Below, in pieces: positions 47,465-56,249 of a stretch of DNA of 64,000 nucleotides (positions within the stretch are counted from its first letter, which is position 1; the number at the start of each line of letters is the position of its first letter). Under the pieces are notes generated by a model. The model was not told the origin of the DNA, did not search any database, and worked only from the letters and a program-made list of their open reading frames with translations. The stretch spans positions 1 to 64,000 of the forward strand of contig JAEUHZ010000050.1 of the NCBI GenBank assembly GCA_016795205.1, read 5' to 3'. The translations under genes and the position numbers were made by a program. This DNA comes from Planctomycetota bacterium (GTDB lineage: Bacteria > Planctomycetota > UBA1135 > GCA-002686595).

Positions 47465-49108
47465 ATGACGAAGGCCACCGACGCACCGCACGCGACCTGG
47501 CGGGTCCTGGGTCTCGAGCAGGGCGTGCTCGAGCCCGAGGCGCGCTTCCTGGAGCGCGCCGCGCGCGCGATCGGCGCGGGGCCCGAGCAGGTCCTGGGAG
47601 CGCGCATCGCGCGCAAGTCGCTCGACGCGCGACGGCGGGGTGGCACGCACCGCCTGCGGTTCGTGGCGCACGTCGACGTGACCGTGCCGGCTGGGTTCCA
47701 CAGCGCGCGCCTCGCGCGCGCGCTCGAGGCGCGGCGGACCGAGCGCGCGCCCGCGCCCCACGACGGCCGCGCGCGTGCCATCCACCCCACGGCGGCGGGG
47801 GCCTCCGTGGCGGTCGTGGGGGCCGGGCCGGGCGGACTGTTCGCGGCCTGGGTGCTGGCGCGCCATGGCCTGTCCGTGGCGCTCTTCGAGCGCGGCAGCC
47901 CGATCGCCCAGCGCGGGCGCGAGCTGGTCGCCTTCCATCGCACGCGCGTGCCCAACCCCGAGTCGAACCTGCTCTTCGGCGAGGGCGGCGCGGGCACGTA
48001 CTCCGACGGGAAGCTCTATACGCGCGTCGACGATCCGCTGGAGGAGACGCTCCTTCGGGAGCTGGTCGCCTGCGGCGCGCCCGAGCGCCTGATCTGGGAC
48101 GCGCGCGCCCACATCGGGACCGACAAGCTCCACGCGATCCTGCCGCGCCTGCGCGCGCGGCTCGAGGCGCTGGGGGTCGTGTTCCACTGGAACACGCGCC
48201 TCGAGCGGCTGGTGTTCGAGCCGCAGGGCGGGCGCGTGCGAGCGCTGGCGACCAGCGCAGGCGAGATCCCGTGCGCTGCGCTGGTGTTCGCGCCCGGTCA
48301 CAGCGCGCGCGACACCTGGGCCGCGCTCCACGCCCAGGGCGTGCGCTTCGAGGCCAAGCCCTTCCAGATCGGCGTGCGCATCGAGCACCCGCAGGAGCTC
48401 GTCGATCGCGCGCAGCACGGTTGCGGGCCCGAGGCCCTGGCGCTGGGCGCCGCCAGCTACGCGCTCGTGGCGCGGGCCGCCCCAGCCGTGGCCGGCGCGC
48501 ACAGCTTCTGCATGTGCCCGGGCGGCCGCATCGTGGCCAGCGTGAACGAGCCCGGCTTCCTGTGCACGAACGGCATGAGCAACTCGACGCACAGCTCGCG
48601 CTGGGCCAACGCCGCGATCGTCGCCACCGCCGGCCCGCGCGAGTTCGGGCCCGGACCGTTGGCGGGCGTCGCCTGGCAGCGCCAGTTGGAGCAGCGATTC
48701 TTCGCAGCGGGCGGCAGCGACTACCACGCGCCGGCACAGCGCGCCGTGGACTTCCTCGCACGCCGTGAGTCGTCCGGCGAGCTGCGCTCGAGCTATGTGC
48801 TGGGGCTCGCGGCGGGTCGCGTCGACGCGCTGCTTCCGCCCTTCCTCTTCGACGCGATCGCCCACGCGCTGACCAGCTTCGAGCGCGCGATCCCGGGCTT
48901 CGCTGGCTCGGAGGGCCTGCTCGTGGGGCTCGAATCGCGCAGCTCGGGCCCGGTGCGCATGCCGCGTGATCCGCTCACGCGGCGCGCGCAGGGCTGCGCC
49001 AACCTGTGGCCGGTCGGCGAGGGCGCCGGCTGGGCCGGCGGGATCATGAGCGCGGCCCTCGACGGGGCGCGCTCGGCGCTGGCGCTCGTCGAGCACGGGA
49101 TCCGCTGA
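47465..49108 (+). CDS. NAD(P)/FAD-dependent oxidoreductase
   Basis: 547 residues. An N-terminal domain of about 115 residues contains LGARIARKSLDARR and precedes the FAD loop VAVVGAGPGGLFAAWVLAR. NLLFGEGGAGTYSDGKLYTR follows, typical of the COG2509 group of uncharacterised FAD dehydrogenases that have an N-terminal ferredoxin-like domain. A short Cys pair is in HSFCMCPGG, and the C-terminal FAD site reads VGEGAGWAGGIMSAALDG. Substrate unknown. panB starts 25 nt downstream with its own TAGGCT box. Confidence 0.85.
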   Translation: MTKATDAPHATWRVLGLEQGVLEPEARFLERAARAIGAGPEQVLGARIARKSLDARRRGGTHRLRFVAHVDVTVPAGFHSARLARALEARRTERAPAPHDGRARAIHPTAAGASVAVVGAGPGGLFAAWVLARHGLSVALFERGSPIAQRGRELVAFHRTRVPNPESNLLFGEGGAGTYSDGKLYTRVDDPLEETLLRELVACGAPERLIWDARAHIGTDKLHAILPRLRARLEALGVVFHWNTRLERLVFEPQGGRVRALATSAGEIPCAALVFAPGHSARDTWAALHAQGVRFEAKPFQIGVRIEHPQELVDRAQHGCGPEALALGAASYALVARAAPAVAGAHSFCMCPGGRIVASVNEPGFLCTNGMSNSTHSSRWANAAIVATAGPREFGPGPLAGVAWQRQLEQRFFAAGGSDYHAPAQRAVDFLARRESSGELRSSYVLGLAAGRVDALLPPFLFDAIAHALTSFERAIPGFAGSEGLLVGLESRSSGPVRMPRDPLTRRAQGCANLWPVGEGAGWAGGIMSAALDGARSALALVEHGIR

Positions 49109-49118
49109 GTCCGCTTGG

Positions 49119-49124
49119 TAGGCT
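49119..49124 (+). promoter_or_regulatory. -10-like box TAGGCT for panB
   Basis: TAGGCT ends 9 nt before the panB ATG in the 25-nt gap after the FAD gene. Part of the near-start TAnnnT pattern. Confidence 0.33.
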
Positions 49125-49133
49125 CGAAGCTCC

Positions 49134-49979
49134 ATGGCCCCGTCCCACAACCGCCCCCCGCCCGCCGATCCCGCCGACCGCCGCAAGGTCACCACGAAGA
49201 GCCTGCTGCGCATGAAGGAGCGCGGTGAGCCGATCAGCGCGCTCACCGCCTACGACCACACGATGGGGGCGCTGCTCGATCGCGCCGGGGTCGACGTGAT
49301 CCTGGTCGGCGACTCGGTCGCCATGGTCGTGCAGGGGCGCGAGACGACGGTGACCGTGACCCTCGATCAGATGCTCTACCACGCATCGCTCGTGTCGGCG
49401 GGCGTCGAGCGCGCGCTGGTCGTCGGTGACCTGCCCTTCATGAGCTACCAGGTGAACGCGGACGAGGCCCTGCGCAACGCCGGTCGCATGGTCAAGGAGT
49501 CCGGGGTCGAGGCCGTCAAGCTCGAGGGCGGCGGCGCCTCGATCTGCGAGACGGTGCGGCGCATCGTCGAGGTCGGGATCCCGGTCATGGGGCACCTGGG
49601 CCTCACGCCGCAGTCGATCCACAAGTTCGGCACCTACCAGGTGCGCGCCACGAGCGCCGAGGAGGCCGAGCAGGTCAAGAAGGACGCTCGTGCCCTGCAG
49701 GACGCCGGTGCGTTCGCGATCGTGCTGGAGAAGATCCCGGCCAACCTGGCCCGCGAGATCTCGGCCGCGCTGAAGATCCCGGCGATCGGGATCGGCGCGG
49801 GGCCGGGTTGCGACGGGCAGATCCTGGTGAGCCACGACATGCTGGGGCTCTACACGCGTTTCCACCCTCGTTTCGTCCGGCGCTACGCGCAACTCGGAGA
49901 GGAGATGCTGGGGGCCTTCCGGCGCTACGTGGGGGACGTCAAGACGCGCTCGTTCCCGACTCAGGAGGAGAGCTACTGA
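49134..49979 (+). CDS. panB: 3-methyl-2-oxobutanoate hydroxymethyltransferase
   Basis: 281 residues. It makes ketopantoate from alpha-ketoisovalerate and methylene-THF in pantothenate synthesis. The barrel motifs [55 protein letters not shown] and [21 protein letters not shown] are all present, including the metal Asp residues. No panC or panD nearby. The next gene starts 63 nt later. Confidence 0.96.
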   Translation: MAPSHNRPPPADPADRRKVTTKSLLRMKERGEPISALTAYDHTMGALLDRAGVDVILVGDSVAMVVQGRETTVTVTLDQMLYHASLVSAGVERALVVGDLPFMSYQVNADEALRNAGRMVKESGVEAVKLEGGGASICETVRRIVEVGIPVMGHLGLTPQSIHKFGTYQVRATSAEEAEQVKKDARALQDAGAFAIVLEKIPANLAREISAALKIPAIGIGAGPGCDGQILVSHDMLGLYTRFHPRFVRRYAQLGEEMLGAFRRYVGDVKTRSFPTQEESY

Positions 49980-50042
49980 AGGGCGGCCCCGCTGGCCGAT
50001 GTGGGGGGTCCGGGCCCCTGGGCGGGACCGCGCACGCCCCCC

Positions 50043-50429
50043 ATGAAGAAGCTGCTCGTCGTCGACGATTCCTCGGTCGTGCGCGGCATCGTGCTGCGCG
50101 TCCTGCGCGAGGCCGGCCTGGACCACGACGGGATCGTGGAGGCCGCGAGCGGCGTCGAGGCCTTGCGCAAGATCGGGCACGATCCGTCGATCGGGCTGGT
50201 GCTGTCCGACGTGCACATGCCGGGCATGAACGGCATCGACTTCGTGCGCGCGCTGCGCGAACGGCGCACGAAGGAAGAGCTGCCGGTCCTCCTGCTCACC
50301 AGCGGCGACGCGCAGACTTTGTGCGCCGCGGCGCTCGCCGACGGCGCGAACGGGTGGATCTCGAAGCCCTTCACGAGCGCGATGGTGCGCGCGGCCGTGG
50401 AGCCCTGGCTCACGCGCTCGGACCGCTGA
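50043..50429 (+). CDS. CheY-like single-domain response regulator
   Basis: 128 residues with only a receiver domain. Acidic pocket Asp8-Asp9, phosphorylation site Asp56 (in VLSDVHMPGMNG), Thr86 (in LLLTSG) and Lys108 (in ISKPF) are all present, so it should be phosphorylatable. There is no output domain and no histidine kinase nearby. It could act in chemotaxis or as a phosphate shuttle; partner unknown. The ATG at 50043 is chosen over one 42 nt upstream because the beta-1 strand KKLLVVDDS begins there. Confidence 0.9.
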   Translation: MKKLLVVDDSSVVRGIVLRVLREAGLDHDGIVEAASGVEALRKIGHDPSIGLVLSDVHMPGMNGIDFVRALRERRTKEELPVLLLTSGDAQTLCAAALADGANGWISKPFTSAMVRAAVEPWLTRSDR

Positions 50430-50509
50430 GGCGCACGGCGTCCCGGGCCACACGGCCGCGGCGCCGGACGCCCCGCGAGGCCTCCGGCGCCGCGCCGCGT
50501 GGCACGCGC

Positions 50510-52837
50510 TCAGTACTGGACGCGCAGCGACTGCGTCGTGTTGAACGTCGCGCTGCACGCGAAGTTCGGCGCCGGGTCGCGGTAGTACACGAAGTAGTAG
50601 CGAGCGCTGCCGGCCGCGATCGGGTCACCCAGCGAGGCCGAGCGCTGCTCGAGCGAGGGCTCTCCCGGCATCGGCCACAGGGCCTGGCCGTTCGAGGCCG
50701 CGCGGATCCCCATGCGCAGCGTGAGGCCGCCGGTGCAGATGAGCCCGTCGCCGAATGCCGCGGACGGCGCGAGAGCGTTGCGCTGCACGAGCAGGCACAT
50801 GCTCGACGGCGGCATGCCGCTCGCGAGCAGTTGGACCTCGGTCCCGAACGTGAAGCCATCCGTGGGCACGAGGCGCGCGCCGGCCGCGTTGGCCGAGTTC
50901 CCGCAGCCGCGCCCGGCCTCGAGCGGAGCATTGCCGCACGGGCAGGTGCTCGTGCCGTTGGAGCCCGGCTCGCAGTAGCTCGTGAAGCGGCCCGTGGTGT
51001 AGGCGGCGCCGCGCAGGATGCTGCCGCCACTTGGGAGCGGCACGTCCCAGACCGCCATGCAGCGGTGGAGCGCGGGGTTTGCTCGGATCGCGGCCGTCAC
51101 GTTCGGCATCATCGGCTCGCTGCTGCCGTAGATCGAGCTGAACGGCTCGGCGACATGGACGCGGTTCCCGAGCACGCCGAAGGTCGCGAGCTGCACCCAC
51201 TTGAAGACGGAGCCCGAGTCATGGACCTGGGCGACCACGAAGTCCTCGCCATCGGAGTCCACGCTGCCGTGCAGGTACGACTGGTCACCGGGCATGCCGC
51301 CGAGCGTGCTCAGGTTCACGTTCTGGACGATCGTCGCCCCGTTCAGGAGGTAGCCGTAGAGCCGCGAGTTCCCGACGGATCCGCGCAAGTACGTCACGAG
51401 GACGGAGCCGCTCGGGGTGGGGCTGGAGACGCTCACCGAGCGCGCATTGCTGATCGTCGTATCGAGCGCGAAGGACGGAGTGAGCGCCGAGCCATCCGCG
51501 CCGACGCGCGCCGCGTACAGGTCGCTGTCGAAGATCGAGATCCAGCGATGCCAGGCGATCGTCCAGGACCGGGTCGAAAGTGGTCCGTCGCCGTTCCTGT
51601 GCGAGATCGCGGGGGCGGTCTCCAGCGTGCCGATGGCGCTGCCCACGACGCCGGCGAGCTGCGGGAACGCGCCGTCGGCGTCGACGACCCGTCGCAGGAC
51701 GTCCGTGTCGCTGGCGCTGTTCACGCGCACCCACGTGACGCAGTAGAGGCCGAACGGATCGGTGGAGCCGTCGCCGCCCACGTCGGGCGTCGTGTGGTCC
51801 GCGCCGGTCGGGCTGATCGTGAGCACCGTCCCGGTGCTGGGCAAGAACGCGTCTTGCAGGCGACCCTGGATGCGTCGCGAGCCCGCGGCGCCCGTGGCCG
51901 CGACGACGAGCACCTGGCTGCGGCCGCGGTGGTTCGCGATGCGCGGGCCGGTCCAGCTCACGGGGGAAACGTCGATGATCGACTCCCACTGCGGCGCGCC
52001 GAACCAGTTCAGGCGCCAGGAGTAGACGTCGTTGTCGCTGGCGCTGAAGGCGTGCTCGACGACCACGCAGTAGAGCCCCGTCTGCGGATCGAACGTGACG
52101 TCCGGCGATCGACCGCCGACGATGATCTCGCTGCTCCAGCCGAAGACCGAGAAGAGCGGGTCGACGAGCAGGGGAAAGCGCAGCTCCTCGAGCGTCTGCG
52201 CCGGCACCTCGATCTCGATGCGGCCCGCGCGCAGGCGCGTGGGCGCGTCCACGCGCCGCCCGCGCGCGTCGATCGCGATTGCGCCGCTGTAGCGCACTGC
52301 GCCGCGCTCGCCGTGGAACACGAGGTCCAGACCGTCCTGGCTCGGCTGGAGCTCGGTCTCGAGGTCGAGCTCGATCACGAGCGGGCCCGCGCCGGAGCGC
52401 TCGTGCACGAGAAAGGTCTGCTCCATGGACTCGAGTCCCAGGTCGTAGCGCTCCACGAAGGCGCCACGCTCGTACACGACGCTGGCACCCTCGCGCCGGG
52501 GCGCGGCCTGGGCGTCGAACGCCACGCGCGCGTCGCCGAAACGCACGTTGGCCGGGGACAGTCGCAGGGGGAAGTTGCGCGGCGCCTCGGAGCCGAAGAA
52601 CGGCACGAACTGCGCCCCGCCGCGCTCGAACCCGGCCTTGTACGTGCTGCCGACGGCCCAGATCTCGTCGGCGCGCTCGTCGAAGAGCACCGCGGTCCGG
52701 GGGCTCTCCCAGGCCGTGCTCGCGATCCGGTTCAGCTCGGACGGGGCGAGATCGGCGCCCGGGGCTTCCTGTCCGGCGCGTGTGGCGGGTGGCAGGGCGA
52801 GCAGGACGAGGAGGGCAGTCAGGATCGTGGGCTTCAT
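50510..52837 (-). CDS. Exported repeat protein with Cys-rich C-terminal module
   Basis: 775 residues. Signal peptide MKPTILTALLVLLALPPATR, an N-terminal beta region (to about 270), then repeated segments of the type 'DPFGLYCVTWVR' and 'DPQTGLYCVVVEH', suggesting a beta-propeller. The last 154 residues (from about 622) are the module shared with the protein at 171-1985: CPCGN, GRGCGNSANAAGA, AAFGDGLICTGG, YYFVYYRD and FACSATFNTTQSL. GGAGAA lies just upstream of the ATG. It diverges from the ECF sigma gene across a palindrome. Probably surface or periplasmic; function unknown. Confidence 0.82.
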   Translation of the reverse strand: MKPTILTALLVLLALPPATRAGQEAPGADLAPSELNRIASTAWESPRTAVLFDERADEIWAVGSTYKAGFERGGAQFVPFFGSEAPRNFPLRLSPANVRFGDARVAFDAQAAPRREGASVVYERGAFVERYDLGLESMEQTFLVHERSGAGPLVIELDLETELQPSQDGLDLVFHGERGAVRYSGAIAIDARGRRVDAPTRLRAGRIEIEVPAQTLEELRFPLLVDPLFSVFGWSSEIIVGGRSPDVTFDPQTGLYCVVVEHAFSASDNDVYSWRLNWFGAPQWESIIDVSPVSWTGPRIANHRGRSQVLVVAATGAAGSRRIQGRLQDAFLPSTGTVLTISPTGADHTTPDVGGDGSTDPFGLYCVTWVRVNSASDTDVLRRVVDADGAFPQLAGVVGSAIGTLETAPAISHRNGDGPLSTRSWTIAWHRWISIFDSDLYAARVGADGSALTPSFALDTTISNARSVSVSSPTPSGSVLVTYLRGSVGNSRLYGYLLNGATIVQNVNLSTLGGMPGDQSYLHGSVDSDGEDFVVAQVHDSGSVFKWVQLATFGVLGNRVHVAEPFSSIYGSSEPMMPNVTAAIRANPALHRCMAVWDVPLPSGGSILRGAAYTTGRFTSYCEPGSNGTSTCPCGNAPLEAGRGCGNSANAAGARLVPTDGFTFGTEVQLLASGMPPSSMCLLVQRNALAPSAAFGDGLICTGGLTLRMGIRAASNGQALWPMPGEPSLEQRSASLGDPIAAGSARYYFVYYRDPAPNFACSATFNTTQSLRVQY

Positions 52838-52904
52838 GGGGTTCTCCGGCCGCGGCATGCGGCGTTTGGGACTGCCCCCCGGGGCGACGGTGGCCCCATC
52901 GCGT

Positions 52905-52927
52905 GCGCGGGAATCCCGGATTCCCGC
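52905..52927. promoter_or_regulatory. 23-bp palindrome between exported protein and ECF sigma genes
   Basis: CGCGGGAATCC and GGATTCCCGCG form perfect 11-bp arms about a single central C. It sits about 55 nt before the sigma GTG and 68 nt before the divergent ATG, a position suited to an operator for either gene. The site has more A and T than the surrounding spacer. Confidence 0.5.
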
Positions 52928-52969
52928 GGGCCCCTCCGCGGCCGCCGCGGGCCCTGGCCCGGCCGCGGC

Positions 52970-52975
52970 TACCCT
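52970..52975 (+). promoter_or_regulatory. -10-like box TACCCT for the ECF sigma gene
   Basis: TACCCT ends 6 nt before the GTG at 52982, which would make the mRNA leaderless. Confidence 0.3.
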
Positions 52976-52981
52976 TCTGGC

Positions 52982-53584
52982 GTGGACACCCCCGACCTCG
53001 TCGCCCAGGCCTCGCGCGGGGACCGGGCCGCGTTGGACGCGCTCTTCGCGCGGCATCTGCCGGGTGTCCTGGCTTTCGTGCGCGCCAGCGCGGGCGCGGC
53101 GCTGCTGGCGCGGGACGACAGCCTCGATCTGGTCCAGTCGGCCTGCCGCGAGCTCTTGCGCGACGCTCCGCCCGAGGGCTGGCGCGACGAAGCCGGCTTC
53201 CGGCGCTGGCTCTACCTGGCGGCCGAGCGCAAGGTCCTCGACCGCGCGCGCTACCACGGACGCGAGAAGCGCGCCGACGCGGCGCGGCGGCTGACCCTGT
53301 CGGAGGCCGAGGTCGGGGCGCTATCGCGTGGTTGGGCCGACCTCGCGACGCCCAGCCGGCGCGCGATCGGGCGCGAGGAGATCGAGCGGCTCGAGGCGGC
53401 GCTGGCGCGTGCCAGCGAGGCCGACCGGCGCGTGATCCTCCTGGCGCGCGTGGCCGGGTTGTCCCACGCCGAGGTGGCCGCGGAGCTGGCGACGACCGAG
53501 GCCAACGCGCGCAGCGCGCTGCGGCGCGCCCTGGCGCGCCTCGCGTTGGAGCTCGGTCGCGAGCCTGGCCCGGACGCGGACTGA
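52982..53584 (+). CDS. ECF-type RNA polymerase sigma factor
   Basis: 200 residues from GTG. Region 2 is LDALFARHLPGVLAFVRAS through DLVQSACRELLRD and FRRWLYLAAERKVLDRARYHGR. Region 4 is a helix-turn-helix (ADRRVILLARVAGLSHAEVAAEL, TTEANARSALRRALARL). No regions 1 or 3, so it is of the ECF class. Its 3' end is 1 nt from the convergent kinase-SUMF1 gene. ECF sigma and Ser/Thr kinase neighbours are frequent in planctomycetes and suggest control by phosphorylation, but this is inference. No anti-sigma factor is seen. Confidence 0.88.
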   Translation: MDTPDLVAQASRGDRAALDALFARHLPGVLAFVRASAGAALLARDDSLDLVQSACRELLRDAPPEGWRDEAGFRRWLYLAAERKVLDRARYHGREKRADAARRLTLSEAEVGALSRGWADLATPSRRAIGREEIERLEAALARASEADRRVILLARVAGLSHAEVAAELATTEANARSALRRALARLALELGREPGPDAD

Positions 53585-53585
53585 C

Positions 53586-56213
53586 TCAGCGCACCCGTGG
53601 CGGGTCGATCGCGCGCGAGGCGCGCGCGCCGAGCACCCAGATGGCGGAGTCGGGTCGCGCCGCGGTGCGGAACGCGGAGCGCGAGCCGATGGCCATGCTC
53701 GCGCAGCATCCGCCGCGGTAGACGCGGTTCTCGGTCGTGGCGTCGAGGCGCTCCCCGTCGCCGGGCCGCACCGGGTTCGTGTAGTCGGCGAACTGGTCGC
53801 GGCACCACTGCCACACGTTGCCGCACATGTCGTGCAGCCCGAACGCGTTGGGCCGCAGCGCGTCCACGGGCGAGGTCATGTCGAAGCCGTCGTCGAGCCA
53901 CTCGTCGTAGGGGCCTCCGGCCTTGCCGCCGCGGGCGCGCACGACGCTCTGGTCGAGCAGGTTCGCGGCGCCGATCAGCGATTCCTTCTCCGCGCCCGTC
54001 CACCAGGGCGTGCGCGTGCCGGCGCGCGCGGCGTACTCCCACTGCGCCTCGGTCGGCAGCAGCAGGCCCACGCGCCCGAGCTCGCGCGTGGCCTGGAACC
54101 AGTCGACCTCGACGACTGGGTGCAGGGGCTTCTTGGCTTCGCGACCCGCGAGCCGCTGCCATTGCGCCTCGGTCAGGTCGTGGCGCGCCATGAAGAACGG
54201 CTCGAGGTCGATCGCGTGCGCCGGCTGCTCGCGCGTGGTGGCCTGCGGGTCGTGATCCTCGTGCTCGGGATCGCTCACGCTGCCCATCTGGAAGCGGCCG
54301 CCAGGGAGCAGCACCAGGACCACGCCGGTCTCGGGCGCGAGCACGAGCCGTCCGTCCGCGCCGCGCGTCGCGGGCGCGCCGGTCGCGAGGTGCGCGAACT
54401 CGTGCAAGCCGCTCGTCGGATCGCGACCGAGCGGCACGAGCCCGAGCTGCGGCGCGAGGTCCAGCCCGCGGTAGGCCGGACACTCCGCGGCGTCCGCGAT
54501 CGAGCGGCGCGCGCTGTCCCAGGCCGCGCGCGCCTGCGGGCTCGTGAGGCTGCGCTCCCCGATCGTGCGCGCGAACGCCAGGCGTTCCCGGACGCCGGGC
54601 GCGAGCGGGCGCTGGCCCTGCTCCAGCGCTTCGATGCCGGCGATCAGGCCGGCCAGCGTGTCGTGCTGCCAGCGGACCTCGTCGCCGGCGCTGTCCGCCG
54701 CCGCGCCGCCCGCCGCGCGGCGCGCGGAGAGCTCGGCGAACGTGGCGCGGTGGACGGCCAGGCGCGCGCGCAGCTCGTCGGCGCGCGCGAGCCAGCGTTC
54801 GTAGGCCGGGACCAGCTCCGGCGTGGCGGGCCACAGCCGGTCGGCCTCGGTCGAGAGGTCCGTGAGCCGCGTGACGTCCGCGAGGCGCAGGATCTCGGCG
54901 CTGCGCGCGCGCTCGAGGCCGGCCACGAGGGCGGCCCCGACCAGCACCAGCGGCACGACCGCGGCCGCCGACGCGCTCAGGCGCGGATGCCGCTGTGCCC
55001 AGCGCAGGAGTCGCAGCCCGAACCCGGCGCGGCGCGCCTCGACCGGCCGATGCGCCAGCAGGTTTCCGAGATCGCGCGCCAGGTCGCCGGCGCTCGGGTA
55101 GCGCGCCTCGCGGGCAGGCGCGAGCGCCTTCAACGTGACCGTCTCGACGTCGCGCGCGAGCCGCGGCACGAGCGCGCGCGGCCGGGCGACGTCACCGGCC
55201 GCGATGCGCGTCGCGACCTCGGTGGCATTGGCGCCGCCGAACGCCGGCCGCAACGTGAGCAGCTCGTAGAGGGTGGCGCCCAACGAGTACACGTCCGTGC
55301 GCGCGTCGACGTCGTCCGCGCCGGCGAGCTGCTCGGGCGACATGTAGGGCAGCGATCCGGGCTGCGCGTCCGAGCGCGTCAGGCGGGTCGCGTGCGCGGT
55401 CCGCGCCAAGCCGAAGTCGAGCAGCATCGCGCGGCCGGTGCGCGTCAGCGCGACGTTCGACGGCTTGACGTCGCGGTGCACGATGCCGCGCGCGTGGGCG
55501 TGCTCCAGCGCCTCGGCGATCTGGCGCCCGATCTGGAGCGCGGCCTCGGTCCAGGTGCCCTCGAACAGGGGGCCACGCGCGGGCTCCGCACCGTCGGCGC
55601 CCGCGCGGCGCGGCCGGGACGCGTCGATCGCCGCCGCGAGGTCCGCGCCCCTGAGGCTGGCCGGGTCGCGCCCGCGCAGCATCCGCAAGACGTCGAGGAG
55701 CGACGCGCCGTCGACGAGCTCCATCGTGAACCACGGGACGCCGCCCTCTTCGCCGGCAGCGTACACCGGCACGATCGCCGGGTGCGCCAGGCGCGCGACG
55801 GCTTCGACCTCGCGGCGGAAGCGCTCGCGCGCGCCGTCGAACCACAGTTGCTCGGGTCGCACCATCTTGAGCGCGACGCGGCGACCCAGCGCGACCTCTT
55901 CGGCGATCCACACCAGGCCCATCCCGCCCTCGCCCAGGCGCTCGACGAGCCGGAAGCCGGCGATGGACTCGACCGGTGGCGGGACGCCGTCGTCCCGGCC
56001 GACGTCGAGGAGCCCGAGCGTCGCGAGCCGCGCCAAGCGCTCGCGCACCAAGTCGGCGCAGGACGGATGGTCGCGCAACCAATCCGCGAGCCCCGGGTCG
56101 CCGCCACGCGTGCGCGCGTCGAGCGCCTCGACCAGTCGTGCCTCGAGATCGATGCGGCCCTCCCGCGGGCCGCGCGCGCCGTGTTCCACGGGTGGGATCC
56201 TCCCGCGGTCCAT
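53586..56213 (-). CDS. Ser/Thr protein kinase fused to a SUMF1-like domain
   Basis: 875 residues. The kinase domain (about 85-390) has GEGGMGLVW, VALKMV, HRDVKPSN, LLDFGLAR and YMSPEQLAG, so all key catalytic residues are kept. A membrane helix follows (about 415-435, AAAVVPLVLVGAALVAGL), then a helical linker. The C-terminal SUMF1/FGE-sulfatase domain (about 630-875) has GGRFQMGS, LLPTEAQWEYAARAGTRT, NAFGLHDMCGNVWQWCRD and YRGGCCASMAIGSR. The paired cysteines of true formylglycine-generating enzymes near the RCAAR motif are not in place, so it is probably a binding or sensing domain. It converges on the ECF sigma gene. Confidence 0.9.
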   Translation of the reverse strand: MDRGRIPPVEHGARGPREGRIDLEARLVEALDARTRGGDPGLADWLRDHPSCADLVRERLARLATLGLLDVGRDDGVPPPVESIAGFRLVERLGEGGMGLVWIAEEVALGRRVALKMVRPEQLWFDGARERFRREVEAVARLAHPAIVPVYAAGEEGGVPWFTMELVDGASLLDVLRMLRGRDPASLRGADLAAAIDASRPRRAGADGAEPARGPLFEGTWTEAALQIGRQIAEALEHAHARGIVHRDVKPSNVALTRTGRAMLLDFGLARTAHATRLTRSDAQPGSLPYMSPEQLAGADDVDARTDVYSLGATLYELLTLRPAFGGANATEVATRIAAGDVARPRALVPRLARDVETVTLKALAPAREARYPSAGDLARDLGNLLAHRPVEARRAGFGLRLLRWAQRHPRLSASAAAVVPLVLVGAALVAGLERARSAEILRLADVTRLTDLSTEADRLWPATPELVPAYERWLARADELRARLAVHRATFAELSARRAAGGAAADSAGDEVRWQHDTLAGLIAGIEALEQGQRPLAPGVRERLAFARTIGERSLTSPQARAAWDSARRSIADAAECPAYRGLDLAPQLGLVPLGRDPTSGLHEFAHLATGAPATRGADGRLVLAPETGVVLVLLPGGRFQMGSVSDPEHEDHDPQATTREQPAHAIDLEPFFMARHDLTEAQWQRLAGREAKKPLHPVVEVDWFQATRELGRVGLLLPTEAQWEYAARAGTRTPWWTGAEKESLIGAANLLDQSVVRARGGKAGGPYDEWLDDGFDMTSPVDALRPNAFGLHDMCGNVWQWCRDQFADYTNPVRPGDGERLDATTENRVYRGGCCASMAIGSRSAFRTAARPDSAIWVLGARASRAIDPPRVR

Positions 56214-56249
56214 GCTAGCGGGGACCGGGCCGGCGCACCCGGATCGCGT

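Noticed and set aside
47404..47466. ATG at 47466 as start of the oxygenase-like gene
   Set aside because: The added residues look unlike protein and the codon would overlap the divergent ATG in a CATG; TTG at 47403 has a suitable -10.
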